The notes: generated by a model from the letters alone, not told the origin. 64,000 nucleotides of DNA from CBDHDJ01 sp965261645 (GCA_965261645.1 CBDHDJ010000002.1:1044997-1108996); one strand, 5' to 3'; shown: positions 44,343-54,159, numbered from the stretch's first letter. Translations and numbers: made by a program.

Positions 44343-45272
44343 ATGATTACCTACGTGAACGGCGAGTTTGTGCCTGAAGATGAGGCGAAGATTTCCGTCT
44401 TCGACCGCGGTTTCATGTTCGGCGACGGCGTCTTCGAAATCGAACGCACGTTCGATGGCACCCCGTTCGGGCTCGATGCGCATTTGGAACGGATGAGACG
44501 CTCCCTCAAATTCATCGAATTGGATGGTGACGGTCTAGTGGGAGCTGTGCGTGAGGCCACAAACGAGGTGCTTGCGAGAAACGAAGACGAGGTGCGTCGG
44601 GCCGGTGATGTCTGGGTTCATCAGATTGTCACCGGCGGGCGGACAGATATTAATCTCATGGTCAGTACGCCGCCGAGCATCATCGTCATGTTGAAGGAAC
44701 TTCACTTTGGTACCTTTGGACTGCTCTACGATCACGGCCTCGATCTCCACGTTTCCTTATTGAACCGCCACTTCGCCGGCGCTGTCGATCCTCGCGTCAA
44801 AGCGACCAGCCGCGGGGCGTGGGTGCGGGGAGAGCGCAAAATGACACGGGTCAATGCGCAGGGGCAGCCCGGAATGACGGTGATTGTCGGGGACGACGGC
44901 TCGATCGCCGAGGCCTTGGTCGCAAATCTGTGCATCCTCACGAAGGGGCGAATCATCCGCCCGCCGCGCTACGATGCCCTCGAAGGCGTGAGTCTGGAGA
45001 CGTTTTGCGAGCTCGCCGAGAAGATCGGGCTGGGCGTGGAAGAGCGCAAGCTCGGCCTCTATGACCTTATCAACGCAGATGCGACGTTCATCACGGCGAC
45101 CAGCTTTTGCGTCGTGCCCGCCCTCAGCATCGACGGCATCGCGCTCGATCAGGATCGCGACACCTATGCCAAGCTCCTCAATGCCTGGATCGAATTTCTC
45201 GGCTTCGATTTCGTCAAGCAGGCGCGGGAACGAGCCAACATCGAGGCGACGGCCCTGAGAGAGAGCGCCTAG
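44343..45272 (+). CDS. Class IV aminotransferase (branched-chain/D-amino-acid/ADC-lyase fold)
   Basis: The 309-residue PLP enzyme of fold type IV begins ITYVNGEFVPEDEAKISVFDRGFMFGDGVFEIERTFDG, the usual N-terminal region. The PLP lysine is expected in DPRVKATSRGAW, and MTVIVGDDGSIAEALVANLCILTKGRIIRPP is the cofactor-phosphate loop (canonical E..G..N replaced by EALVANL). The substrate range of this fold includes branched-chain amino acids, D-amino acids and aminodeoxychorismate. Position after a Pot-type importer suggests deamination of an imported amine or amino acid, perhaps feeding the aldehyde dehydrogenase downstream. ATG 44343 follows GAGGGAAGCC. Confidence 0.88.
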   Translation: MITYVNGEFVPEDEAKISVFDRGFMFGDGVFEIERTFDGTPFGLDAHLERMRRSLKFIELDGDGLVGAVREATNEVLARNEDEVRRAGDVWVHQIVTGGRTDINLMVSTPPSIIVMLKELHFGTFGLLYDHGLDLHVSLLNRHFAGAVDPRVKATSRGAWVRGERKMTRVNAQGQPGMTVIVGDDGSIAEALVANLCILTKGRIIRPPRYDALEGVSLETFCELAEKIGLGVEERKLGLYDLINADATFITATSFCVVPALSIDGIALDQDRDTYAKLLNAWIEFLGFDFVKQARERANIEATALRESA

Positions 45273-45383
45273 ACCGCCGCTGATCCCCAGGGGCATTGAA
45301 GCGCCGCGGCCCGCCTGGGATCATCCTGGGGCGGATGGTCTTGCCTGCCTCTCAGAGAGTTCGGTTATTGATGCGAGTGTGCC

Positions 45384-46820
45384 CTACACGCCCACCTCGG
45401 TCACGAACTTGGTGCGTAGAAAAGCGTCCAGGCCTTCGATGCCGCCCTCCGACCCGTAACCCGATTCGTTCACCCCGCCAAAAGGCGCTTCCGGCAACGC
45501 AACAAACGGGTGATTGACCCCGACCAGGCCGACGTCAAGCGCATCCTCAATCTTCGCGGCCTTGTCACCGTCGCTTGTGAAGACATAGGAAGAAAGGCCG
45601 AAGGGCAGTGAATTCGCCCGCTCGACGACCTCGTCGAACGTTTTGAACACCGTCACCGGCGCCAACGGTCCGAACGGTTCATCGATCATGATGCGCGCGG
45701 CATCGGGCACGTCGCTGAGCACGGTCGGTGCGTAGAAATAGCCCTGGTTGCCGAGCCGCTCGCCGCCGGTCTTGACGACCGCGCCATGATCTTTGGCGTC
45801 GGAGACGAAGCTCTCCATCACCGCCAGGCGTCGATCGGCAATGACCGGACCCATCTGCACGCCGTCCTCCAGGCCGTTGCCGACCTTGATGGCCTGCGCA
45901 CGCTCCGTGAGGCCTTCGACGAAAGACTTGTAGGACTTGTCTTGCACGAAAAAGCGTGTGGGCGAAATGCAGACCTGACCGGCATTGCGAAATTTGAAGG
46001 CCGCGAGGGTATCGAGCGCCTTGTCCATGTCGGCATCATCGAACACGATCACCGGCGCATGGCCCCCCAGCTCCATCGTGCAGCGCTTGAGAGTATCGGC
46101 CGCTAATTTCTGCAAATGCTTGCCGACCGGAATCGAGCCGGTAAACGAAACCTTGCGTGGAATCGGCGAGCCGAGAATGTGGCGCGAAACATCGTCCGGC
46201 ACCCCGAACACCATGTTGAGCACGCCGGGCGGCAGGCCCGCGTCCTGGAAGCACTGGGCAATGGCGATGGCCGTGCCCGGTGTTTCTTCACTCGGCTTGA
46301 TGATGATCGAGCAGCCCGCGCCCAGTGCCCCTGCGACCTTCCGGATCACGTTGGTCCCGGGAAAGTTCCACGCGACAAAAGCGGTGGCCGGTCCAACCGG
46401 CTCCTTGACCACCATCTGACGGGCGCCTGGGATGCGCGGCGGGACCAGCCTTCCATAGGCGCGCTTGCCTTCCTCGCCGTACCACCGAGCGATATCGATG
46501 ACGGACTTCATCTCGACCTTCGCCTCATTCAGAGTCTTGCCCATCTCGAGGGTCAGGGTGCGAGTGATCTGGTCGATCCGCTCCTCCATCAGGGCGGCCG
46601 CCTTCTCGATCACCGCCTGGCGCTGAACCGGTAGCGTGGCCCGCCAGATCGCGAAACCCTCGGCACTGGCCTCGAGAGCCCGATCGAGATCCGCTGCCGA
46701 CGCATGGGGCACCTCCGCCAGCACTTCTTCCGTCGCAGGATTGAGTACGGGCTCGGTCTTGCCTTCGCTGCCCTGGCACCATTCACCGGCGATCAACATT
46801 TCGAGCGTTTCGGGATACAT
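45384..46820 (-). CDS. NAD(P)-dependent aldehyde dehydrogenase, succinate-semialdehyde type
   Basis: The 478-residue enzyme oxidises an aldehyde to its acid. Catalytic residues are visible: the Glu of CTMELGGHAPVIVFDDAD, the nucleophile Cys of NAGQVCISPTRFFV, and AFVAWNFPGTNVIRKVAGALGAGCSIIIKPSEETPGTAI for the NAD site. FTGSIPVGKHLQK and the C-terminal FGGVNESGYGSEGGIEGLDAFLRTKFVTE are typical of GabD/SSADH, but other aldehydes are possible. It is convergent with the aminotransferase and followed on its own strand by nothing close. ATG 46820 follows GGAGGGGAG. Confidence 0.93.
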   Translation of the reverse strand: MYPETLEMLIAGEWCQGSEGKTEPVLNPATEEVLAEVPHASAADLDRALEASAEGFAIWRATLPVQRQAVIEKAAALMEERIDQITRTLTLEMGKTLNEAKVEMKSVIDIARWYGEEGKRAYGRLVPPRIPGARQMVVKEPVGPATAFVAWNFPGTNVIRKVAGALGAGCSIIIKPSEETPGTAIAIAQCFQDAGLPPGVLNMVFGVPDDVSRHILGSPIPRKVSFTGSIPVGKHLQKLAADTLKRCTMELGGHAPVIVFDDADMDKALDTLAAFKFRNAGQVCISPTRFFVQDKSYKSFVEGLTERAQAIKVGNGLEDGVQMGPVIADRRLAVMESFVSDAKDHGAVVKTGGERLGNQGYFYAPTVLSDVPDAARIMIDEPFGPLAPVTVFKTFDEVVERANSLPFGLSSYVFTSDGDKAAKIEDALDVGLVGVNHPFVALPEAPFGGVNESGYGSEGGIEGLDAFLRTKFVTEVGV

Positions 46821-46886
46821 GTGTCACTCCCCTCCATCTTCTATGTAAGAAATGGTGCCCCTAGCGTGGGTGGCTTGAAGGCGTTC

Positions 46887-48545
46887 CTAGCGCGCCGCGG
46901 TCTCCCAGTTCTCGGGCTGGTAGACCGGCAAATATAGCGGCTCGAGCGGCGGATTGCCCGCGATCATGTCGGCCGCTTTCTCGGCCAGCATGATCACCGG
47001 CGCGTTGAGGGCGCCGCTGACAATCCGTGGCATGATCGAGGCATCCACGACGCGCAGGCCTTCGATGCCGCGCACGCGGAGCTCCTCGTCCACCACCGCC
47101 ATGTCATCGATGCCCATTTTGCAGGTGCCGCAGGGATGGTGGTTGGGCCGGCCGGTTTGGCGCGCGTAATCTATGAGGTCTTCATCGGATTGGATATCCG
47201 CGCCCGGTCTGGTCTCGCGCCCGGTGAACGGCTCCATCGCTTTCTGCGTATGGATTTCGCGCATCAGTTTGATGCCATCACAGATCACCTCCCGGTCGTA
47301 TTCGGCCGCGAAATAGTTGAACTGGATCGCCGGGGGATCCTTGGGATCGTTCGACTTGAGCTTGATGTCGCCGCGGCTCGTCGGATGCGACTGCAGGACG
47401 TGTGTCTGGAAGCCGTGGCTCTTGGTCGGGGCGAATGTCTCGTAGGAAAAGGCGATGGGGATGAGGCAGAACTGCAGGTCGGGCTGCTGCAACCCGGGGC
47501 GGCTTCGGATATGGGCGCCGACTTCGAAGTGATTGCTGGCGGCGGCGCCCTTCTTGGAGAGGAACCAATTGATGCCGGATTTGAGCTTGGCCAGCGGCTT
47601 CATGTCCCGGAGAAGGGTGATGGGCTGCGTGCATTCGTATTGCACGACGGCGTCGATATGATCTTGCAGGTTTTGACCCATGCCGGGCAGATCGGCGACG
47701 ACTGGAATATCGAAGGCTTTCAAATCGTCCGCCCTGCCGATCCCGGACAGCATCAGGAGCTGTGGCGAGTTGATGGCCCCGCTCGCGAGGATCACCTCGC
47801 GCTCAGCGCGGACCTCGGTGAGCTGGGCCCCGTGGGAATACTGAAGGCCAATCGCGCGAGTGCCGTCGAGGAGGACCCGCGTGGTCAGGCATTGGGTCCG
47901 GATCGTGAGGTTGGCACGATGTTTCACCGGATTGAGATAGGCGACGGCCGTGCTCCAGCGCTGACCGTTGTGGATGCTCTGGTCCAGGGTGCAGAAGCCT
48001 TCCTGCTGAAAACCGTTGGTGTCGTCCGAGGGTGGATAACCGGCCTGCAAGCAAGCCTCGGTAAAGGCGTCCCACAACGGCTGATCCTTCTCAGGAACGG
48101 TGATCTTCATGGGGCCGCTGTCGCCGCGGTACTCGCTCGGCTCCCCGCCGAATGTCTCCAGTTTCTTGTAGTAGGGCAGGCAATGGGCGTAGGACCAGCT
48201 CGGTAACGTGTTGGCGGCCCAGGTGTCGAAATCGAGGGCATGGCCACGCAGGAGCCCCATGCCATTGATCGAGGACGAGCCGCCGAGCACGCGGCCGCGC
48301 GGGCAGGGGAACACGCGATTGTCGGTATGGGGGTTGGGCTCGGACTTATACAGCCAGTTGAAGCGGTCACTGTGGTGCAGGTAGGAGTGCGCCCCCGGCA
48401 TGTGGATGAAGAAACTGTAGTCGGTCGGTCCCGCTTCCAGGAGAAGGACCTTCACCTCGGGTTTTTCGGACAGGCGGTTGGCCAGAACGCATCCGGCCGA
48501 ACCGGCGCCGACAACGATGTAATCGAAGGTCTCCGCAGCCGTCAT
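46887..48545 (-). CDS. GMC-family FAD oxidoreductase (choline dehydrogenase-like)
   Basis: The 552-residue flavoprotein begins TFDYIVVGAGSAGCVLANRLSE with EAGP (dinucleotide-binding fold). GMC signature 1 (GRVLGGSSSINGMGLLRG) and signature 2 (GAINSPQLLMLSGIG) follow. It ends with the catalytic His region GRPNHHPCGTCKMG and VVDASIMPRIVSGALNAPVIMLAEKAADMI. Members oxidise alcohols to aldehydes, so the aldehyde dehydrogenase next to it on the same strand, 66 bp downstream, could take the product. The conserved final His/Asn pair of choline dehydrogenase appears as NAP. The substrate is unknown. Confidence 0.94.
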   Translation of the reverse strand: MTAAETFDYIVVGAGSAGCVLANRLSEKPEVKVLLLEAGPTDYSFFIHMPGAHSYLHHSDRFNWLYKSEPNPHTDNRVFPCPRGRVLGGSSSINGMGLLRGHALDFDTWAANTLPSWSYAHCLPYYKKLETFGGEPSEYRGDSGPMKITVPEKDQPLWDAFTEACLQAGYPPSDDTNGFQQEGFCTLDQSIHNGQRWSTAVAYLNPVKHRANLTIRTQCLTTRVLLDGTRAIGLQYSHGAQLTEVRAEREVILASGAINSPQLLMLSGIGRADDLKAFDIPVVADLPGMGQNLQDHIDAVVQYECTQPITLLRDMKPLAKLKSGINWFLSKKGAAASNHFEVGAHIRSRPGLQQPDLQFCLIPIAFSYETFAPTKSHGFQTHVLQSHPTSRGDIKLKSNDPKDPPAIQFNYFAAEYDREVICDGIKLMREIHTQKAMEPFTGRETRPGADIQSDEDLIDYARQTGRPNHHPCGTCKMGIDDMAVVDEELRVRGIEGLRVVDASIMPRIVSGALNAPVIMLAEKAADMIAGNPPLEPLYLPVYQPENWETAAR

Positions 48546-48722
48546 CCCCCCACCTCATTCGTTTTGGTCGACCGTTGGGCCGATCAGCCGGGCGTCGTGA
48601 TGGCGCGCCCGAACCAGGGCATTGTCACACGAATCGACGTGCCGCTGCACTAGGCACTGGCAGATAGCACCGTACGCTCCTTTTCGGTAGGCTCCTGCCA
48701 TAAGCGGACTGGAGGAAAACCC

Positions 48723-49637
48723 ATGTCGTTCGAAAAGCTGCCCGACCTGCCGGAAGGGATGTTTCCGGAAACCAGAAATTACATCTCTCGGAACGTGGCG
48801 CTCGCGCTCCAGGCCCATGAGGTGGTCCGAAGCGTTTGCGACGTGCCTTACGGTGAGAGCTACTGGCACAAGGTCGACTTTCACCTGCCCGACGACGAAA
48901 GCCTGACCGGGCTGCCGGTCATGTGCAACATCCATGGCGGGGGCTGGCGCAACGGCTGCAAGGAATGGCAGGCGATGTTAGCGCCGGCGGTGACGCTCAC
49001 CCCGGCGATCTTCGCTTCGGTCGACTACCGGCTGGCGCCGGAGGTCAAGATCGAGGCCATCGTCGACGACTGTTGCGACGCGTTGGCCTTGGTTTACAAC
49101 ACGGTCGAGCAATATGGCGGCGATCCCGAGCGTATTTTCCTCTCCGGCCACTCGGCGGGCGGCCATCTCTCATCGTATCTCGCGCTCCGCCCCGACCTGC
49201 TCGTCGAGCGTGGCCTGCCGGCGAACGTGATCAAGGCCTGCATGCCCTCGAGCGGTATCTACGTGTTCGACTTCGATCAGTTAGTCGGCGCCGCCGATTT
49301 CACCACCTCCGCCTTCAACACATCCTGGATGGACATCGCCTATCGCCAACTCTTCGAGGACATCGAGGACCGCAGCGTGGCAGCCGCGTACAGCTCGCTC
49401 AGCCACGTGAAGGGCAACACCATCCCGTTCCATGTCAGTTGGGGCGAGACCGATATCCCCGAGGTGATCAGGACGACGGAGATGATGGTGGCGGCGCTGA
49501 AGAACGAGAATTGCGTGCTCGACACCTACATGTGGGACTATCTCGATCATTTCGACTGCGCCATCACCCAGTGTCACGAATCGGGCCTTTGGATCGCCAA
49601 GATGCGGGAGTGGATGACCAAACTACCTACCGTCTAG
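48723..49637 (+). CDS. Alpha/beta hydrolase (esterase/kynurenine formamidase-like)
   Basis: The 304-residue hydrolase has the oxyanion-hole HGGGW (CNIHGGGWRNGCKEW), the nucleophile elbow GHSAGGH (Ser of LSGHSAGGHLSS), and a candidate acid/His pair in SWGETDIPEV and DYLDHFDC. HGGGW with this lid-less size places it in the hormone-sensitive lipase/BD-FAE or arylformamidase-like group. It would release acids from esters or N-formyl groups in the cytoplasm, since no signal is present. ATG 48723 follows GGACTGGAGG. It diverges from the GMC gene. Confidence 0.9.
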   Translation: MSFEKLPDLPEGMFPETRNYISRNVALALQAHEVVRSVCDVPYGESYWHKVDFHLPDDESLTGLPVMCNIHGGGWRNGCKEWQAMLAPAVTLTPAIFASVDYRLAPEVKIEAIVDDCCDALALVYNTVEQYGGDPERIFLSGHSAGGHLSSYLALRPDLLVERGLPANVIKACMPSSGIYVFDFDQLVGAADFTTSAFNTSWMDIAYRQLFEDIEDRSVAAAYSSLSHVKGNTIPFHVSWGETDIPEVIRTTEMMVAALKNENCVLDTYMWDYLDHFDCAITQCHESGLWIAKMREWMTKLPTV

Positions 49638-49674
49638 GGCGAACAGCGCAGCGCCTACGGTCGCCATCCCGGGA

Positions 49675-50511
49675 CTATTTGATCTTGATGCGCGCCTCGC
49701 CCAATTCGTCCCACCGCGCGATGATCTCGTCGCCCGAGGCAAGCTCAAACTCGTCACCGTTGATTCCGCGCCCGATCGAGCCGAGCAGGATGTGCTCACC
49801 CTGGCGCAACTGCTTGCCGTGATCGATGAGCCGGTTGGCGAGCCACGCCGCGACCTCGAAGGGATGGCCGAGCAACGCCTTGGCTTCGCCGGTCAGGTAT
49901 TCCTTGCCGTTCTTGCTGACCCGCGCGGTGAGCGAGGGAATGTCGAGCTTCTGCCAGTCGGTCACCGGCGGGCCGAAAATGGCGCCCCGATTACTGCCAT
50001 TGTCGGCGATGCCGATAATGCCGTTGGCCACCCCATAATCGTTCTTTTCCAGCGTCGCCGCGGCGATCTCGATCCCGGCCATGCAGGCCTCGATGTGATC
50101 GGCGATGCTGTCACGCGTATAGGGCGCGCCCTCGGGCGGCGCGTCCTGGCCGATCCGGATACCGAACTCGCATTCGATGAATGTCCACTGGTTGTCGTAG
50201 GGATCGATCTCGGCCAGCTCGTGGTAAATAAACCCGCTCATGATCGGGCCATAGATCGGCGTGTCGATACCGAAGGCGCCGATCGTTGCGAGCTGTTTCT
50301 TCATGTCCACGCTCACATTGGCGACCTTGTATCCCACCGGAGGGCCGAGGCCGTTCGCACTCATCCAGTCGATGGCGGCATCCTGGACGACGTAGGCCTC
50401 CTCCTCGTCGGCGGGGAGCAACTCAGGCGGCACGCTCGCCCGCCGGATGTGGTCGCGCCGCGCCTTACCGAAGTCGGCACCAGCGCGGGCCAAAGTTTCT
50501 GCATCTTTCAT
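49675..50511 (-). CDS. 2-keto-4-pentenoate hydratase / 4-oxalocrotonate decarboxylase family
   Basis: The 278-residue protein belongs to the MhpD/HpaH family, which also contains 4-oxalocrotonate decarboxylase. Visible elements are PVGYKVANVSVDMKKQL, CEFGIRIGQD, IADHIEACMAGIEIAAATLE, ADNGSNRGAIFGPPV and ALLGHPFEVAAWLANRLIDHGKQLRQGEHILLGSIGRG, with acidic residues for the divalent metal. These enzymes act late in meta-cleavage of aromatics. RidA nearby could act as 2-aminomuconate deaminase in such a route. ATG 50511 follows GGGAGGACC. It ends convergently with the hydrolase gene. Confidence 0.9.
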   Translation of the reverse strand: MKDAETLARAGADFGKARRDHIRRASVPPELLPADEEEAYVVQDAAIDWMSANGLGPPVGYKVANVSVDMKKQLATIGAFGIDTPIYGPIMSGFIYHELAEIDPYDNQWTFIECEFGIRIGQDAPPEGAPYTRDSIADHIEACMAGIEIAAATLEKNDYGVANGIIGIADNGSNRGAIFGPPVTDWQKLDIPSLTARVSKNGKEYLTGEAKALLGHPFEVAAWLANRLIDHGKQLRQGEHILLGSIGRGINGDEFELASGDEIIARWDELGEARIKIK

Positions 50512-50652
50512 GTCGGTCCTCCCGTGGCTGGTTGACACTTATGCCTTCGACCCAAGGCCGATCAGCTCGACCCGGGTTCCACGCGCTTGGGTCGCACGCC
50601 GCCGCAAGACCAGTCGCGGACCGCCTAGGCGACCGCCGTTCGCCCCGGACGC

Positions 50653-51717
50653 CTACAGCAACTCGAAGTGCTCGCACTTGGACACCGGCGCCATCCCGGT
50701 GACGATCTCCGACCAGTGCTCTCCCCCATCCTCGCTCGCCCACACCTCACCAGTGACGGTCGCCGCAAAGATCGAGAACGATTCTCCCCAGTCCTCCAAC
50801 ATCATAGCCTGGAAGGAGGTCTTCAGCCGGTCCGGCAATCCATTGTGTAGAGTTTTCCAGGACCGGCCCCCGTCGGTGCTTTTCGATATGCGGGATCCGG
50901 CCGTGCCGCGCTCGCTCCAGGTGCCCGGGTCCAGCTCGGCGGCAGTGACGAAGATGGTGTCGGCAGAGCGCGGGGGAACGACCATGCACTCGGGGTAGCC
51001 GCCGATGGCATGCGCCGTGGTCGTGCAGTGCTCCCAGCTCGCTCCGCCATCCTCGGTCACATAGATGCCCGCCCCGCCGGTGAGGTAGACCTTGTCCGTG
51101 TTCGAGGGGTCGATCACCGTCCGGTGCACATCGTCGTCCATTCCGGGAAGAGCCGTGAATGTTTCGCCGCCGTCCGTGCTTTTCAACAGCCCGCCCTGCT
51201 CGATGCCGATGAACAGGGTGTTCGGGTCGTCGGGGTGAACGGTGATGTGCTTGGTGTGCGCGTCAAAGGGCTCCAGCGGGAACGTCCACGCCGACATGTC
51301 GACCGAACGCAGCGCCGTGAGTTCGGACCAGCTGTGGCCAAGATCATCGCTGCAGAACAGATGAGCCGGCTCCGTGCCCGCGAAGATTCGCGCGCTGCCA
51401 TTCATCCGTGCCGCGGCGAGGCAGTACATGTTGGGCACGGTAAGGCCCTCGCCGCGGCGTTCCCAGCTGCGTCCGCCGTCTTCACTCGCGTAGACGGTAT
51501 CCTGGTACACGCCCGCGAAGATCGTTCCGCTCAGGGGTTCCGTGGTCAGTGCATGAATATGTTTGTCGGTCAGCCAGCGACCGTCGATCCGCCAGTTCGA
51601 GCCGCCCTGATCACGCTTCAGGCAGGCGATTCCTTCCTTCGTACCCACCAGTATTTCGTCGGAAGGCGACGAGGACGCGAAGATGGTGTCTCCACCATGA
51701 GAAAGAGTAATCGTCAT
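50653..51717 (-). CDS. Sialidase-like beta-propeller with Asp-box repeats
   Basis: The 354-residue protein contains at least five Asp-box (BNR) motifs: SEDGGRSW, SDDLGHSW, STDGGETF, TEDGGASW, STDGGRSW and SEDGGEHW. They are spaced about 45-60 residues apart, as expected for a six- or seven-bladed propeller. No signal peptide is seen, so it appears cytoplasmic. Catalytic residues of true sialidases (Arg triad, Tyr/Glu) are not evident, so a binding or scaffold role, or a lactonase-like activity, is equally likely. It follows RidA in divergent orientation. ATG 51717 has AAGGAGACG. Confidence 0.82.
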   Translation of the reverse strand: MTITLSHGGDTIFASSSPSDEILVGTKEGIACLKRDQGGSNWRIDGRWLTDKHIHALTTEPLSGTIFAGVYQDTVYASEDGGRSWERRGEGLTVPNMYCLAAARMNGSARIFAGTEPAHLFCSDDLGHSWSELTALRSVDMSAWTFPLEPFDAHTKHITVHPDDPNTLFIGIEQGGLLKSTDGGETFTALPGMDDDVHRTVIDPSNTDKVYLTGGAGIYVTEDGGASWEHCTTTAHAIGGYPECMVVPPRSADTIFVTAAELDPGTWSERGTAGSRISKSTDGGRSWKTLHNGLPDRLKTSFQAMMLEDWGESFSIFAATVTGEVWASEDGGEHWSEIVTGMAPVSKCEHFELL

Positions 51718-51823
51718 GACACGTCTCCTTTTCGGCCTAGACTATTTTGAAGGAGTCATGGTTTGAATGAGTCGTTGAGGAAGATTCTGCTGAATTTTGG
51801 CGAATACAGCAAGGAGGCGATCC

Positions 51824-52216
51824 ATGGAAAAAGAAACTTTTCGTGTCGGCAAGCTCTCAGAGGCTCTGGAAAAGCTCAAAGTACCGCTGTCGCCGGTCGT
51901 CAAGGCCGGAGATTTCGTCTACGTATCGGGCATCCCGCCGTTCAACTTCGAGACCGGCGAGATCGAGCAGACCGACATCAAGCAACAGACCGAACTCGTC
52001 CTGGAGGGGGTCAAAACCTGCCTCGAGGCGGCAGGCTCGTCCCTCGACAAGGTCGTGAAGTGCACCGTGTTTGTTTCCAATTCGGCCTATTACGGCATCG
52101 TGAACGAGATTTACGCCGGCTTCTTTCCGCATGATCCGCCGGCCAGAACCTTTGCCACGGTCGGGTCCTGGCCGTTTGAATTCGACATCGAAATCGAGTG
52201 TATCGCCATGGCGTGA
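51824..52216 (+). CDS. RidA/YjgF-family deaminase
   Basis: The 130-residue protein starts at ATG 51824 after AAGGAGGCG. The family elements KAGDFVYVSGIPPFNFETGEI, QTELVLEGVKTCLEAAGSSLDKVVKCTVFVSNSAYYGIVNEIYAGFFPHDPPARTFATVGSWPF are present. The usual arginine of the RidA active site (in GPIAR-type PARTxV) is in PPARTF. RidA proteins hydrolyse reactive enamines and imines; one subgroup is 2-aminomuconate deaminase. With an aminotransferase, a 2-keto-4-pentenoate hydratase family gene and an FAH protein nearby, a catabolic deaminase role is plausible. Confidence 0.92.
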   Translation: MEKETFRVGKLSEALEKLKVPLSPVVKAGDFVYVSGIPPFNFETGEIEQTDIKQQTELVLEGVKTCLEAAGSSLDKVVKCTVFVSNSAYYGIVNEIYAGFFPHDPPARTFATVGSWPFEFDIEIECIAMA

Positions 52217-52380
52217 AACCAAGGCTGGCACGCCGAGAGCGGCGCGCGCATCGTTGGGGGGAGGGGCCTGCCGCTGGCCGCTAACGCGCCTAAACGGGCG
52301 GTCTCGGAATAGCCGGTCCCGGCCGTTTGCCAACCCTGCACGTGCGCCATCAGCGTTTTGGACTAGCCTAGCGACTCGGC

Positions 52381-54159
52381 ATGAATCTTGGGTATGGAGA
52401 GACCTTGAGCAGAAGGAAAAACACCACCTCGCTCGATCCCATCGTCCTCGCGCTGGTGCAGAACCGGCTCGACAACATCTCGCGGCAAATGGGCTGGATC
52501 ATGACGCGCACGGCGCACAGTCCCATCTTCAGCCAGGCGCACGATTTCTCCTGCTTCCTGACCGATGCCGAGGGCATGCTCGTGAGCACGGCGGATGGCA
52601 TCCCGATTCATACCGGCGGCGGCGGGTTCGCCGTGCGCGCTTTGCTAAAGGCATTCCGCGGCCGTTTCAACGACGGCGATATCTATGTGCTGAGCGATCC
52701 CTACACCGCCGGCGGCAATCACTTGCCCGACTGGGTCATCGCCCGGCCCGTCTTCACCCAGGGCACGCTCACCGCCTTCGCCTGCAACCGCGCGCACCAA
52801 TCCGATATTGGCGGCGGCGCGGCGGGAACCTACAACGCCGATGCGACTGAGATCTATCACGAGGGCATTCGCCTGCCGGCGCTCAGGCTGGTCGAGGCGG
52901 GCCTGATGCGCGACGACGTGTGGAAGCTCCTGCTGCTCAACAGCCGCACGCCCGACCTCATGGACGGCGATCTTCACGCCATGATCGGCTCGACCCGCAT
53001 CGGCGCGGAGCGCATTTCAACCTTGATCGAGGAGCTCGGGCTCGAAGAAGGGCGAGTCTATATAGAGGGCATTCTCAGCCACGCGGATCGGGTGTTCCGG
53101 GCCGCCATCAGCGAGCTGCCCGACGGGCGCTATGAGGCCGAAGAGGTCACCGACAACGACTGTTTCGAGCGCATCGACTACGCGGTGCGGGTGGCGATCA
53201 CCGTTTCGGGCGATCGGCTCACCGTCGATTTCACCGGCACCGATCCCCAGATGAAGGGGTTCAAGAACAGCTCGGTGGCCAACACTTTTTCCGCCGCCTG
53301 TATGGCGTTGGTCTCGTTCCTCGGGCCGGACATCCCGCGCAATGAGGGTACCTTCCGGGGCGTCGAAATCATCATGCCCGAAGGTACGTTGGTCAACGCG
53401 CTGCCGCCCGCCGCGATGACCATGAACACGGTCTACGTCGCCTACGACATCATCCACGCGATCTGGAAAGCCTTGTCCGAGGCCGATCCTTCGCGCAGCT
53501 GTGCCGGCTGGGCCAAGAACGTCCACCCCCAGACCTCAGGCGGGATCGGCTCCAACCGGCCATTCGTGATGTATCACTGGAACGGCATGGCCGCGGCCGG
53601 CGCCGCCGGCGAGCGCGACGGCTTCAACCAGATCGGCCTTCTGAATGCGCTTGGCGGGCTTACCCTGCCCAACATCGAAGTCTACGAACAGATTTACCCC
53701 GTGCGGTACCGCCGCCAGGAGTTCCGTTGTGATGCCGCTGGCGCTGGGCGTTTCCGCGGCGGTACGGGCGTGGACTACGAGGTCGAGGTCGACGTGCCGG
53801 GCGAATACTCGTTCCGTAGCGAGGCCCTGTACACGCCATCGGGTTTTGGCATCGAGGGCGGTGGCACCGGGAAAAAGGGCGAATTGGCGGTGGAACTCAA
53901 GGACGGCACGCCGTACGTTCCCCCGCAATACGGCGTTCGCCAGCTCGGTCCACTCCGCATCACCATAGCCTCGGCCGGAGGCGGAGGTCGCGGCCACCCC
54001 TTCGAACGTGAGCCCGAGCGTGTGTTGCGCGACGTGCGTGACGGTGTCGTCAGCCGCGAGGCCGCAAGTGAGGTCTACGGCGTCGTCCTCGGCGCCGATG
54101 GGGTGTCCATCGACCTCGCGGCGACAAAAAAGGCACGGACGGAGTTGACGCCCCCGTGA
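52381..54159 (+). CDS. Hydantoinase B/oxoprolinase family protein (orphan HyuB)
   Basis: The 592-residue protein matches HyuB, one subunit of ATP-dependent hydantoinases, acetophenone carboxylase and 5-oxoprolinase. Motifs include LDPIVLALVQNRLDNISRQMGWIMTRTAHSPIF, DFSCFLTDAEGMLVS, DGDIYVLSDPYTAGGNHLPDWVIARPVF, GGGAAGTYNADATEIYHEGIRLP, SSVANTFSAACMALVSFLGPDIPRNEG and GGGGRGHPFEREPERVLRDVRDGVVS near the end. The partner HyuA, which carries the ATP site, is not adjacent and is not elsewhere in the window, which is unusual. No clear ribosome site precedes ATG 52381, so a later start is possible. Confidence 0.9.
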   Translation: MNLGYGETLSRRKNTTSLDPIVLALVQNRLDNISRQMGWIMTRTAHSPIFSQAHDFSCFLTDAEGMLVSTADGIPIHTGGGGFAVRALLKAFRGRFNDGDIYVLSDPYTAGGNHLPDWVIARPVFTQGTLTAFACNRAHQSDIGGGAAGTYNADATEIYHEGIRLPALRLVEAGLMRDDVWKLLLLNSRTPDLMDGDLHAMIGSTRIGAERISTLIEELGLEEGRVYIEGILSHADRVFRAAISELPDGRYEAEEVTDNDCFERIDYAVRVAITVSGDRLTVDFTGTDPQMKGFKNSSVANTFSAACMALVSFLGPDIPRNEGTFRGVEIIMPEGTLVNALPPAAMTMNTVYVAYDIIHAIWKALSEADPSRSCAGWAKNVHPQTSGGIGSNRPFVMYHWNGMAAAGAAGERDGFNQIGLLNALGGLTLPNIEVYEQIYPVRYRRQEFRCDAAGAGRFRGGTGVDYEVEVDVPGEYSFRSEALYTPSGFGIEGGGTGKKGELAVELKDGTPYVPPQYGVRQLGPLRITIASAGGGGRGHPFEREPERVLRDVRDGVVSREAASEVYGVVLGADGVSIDLAATKKARTELTPP

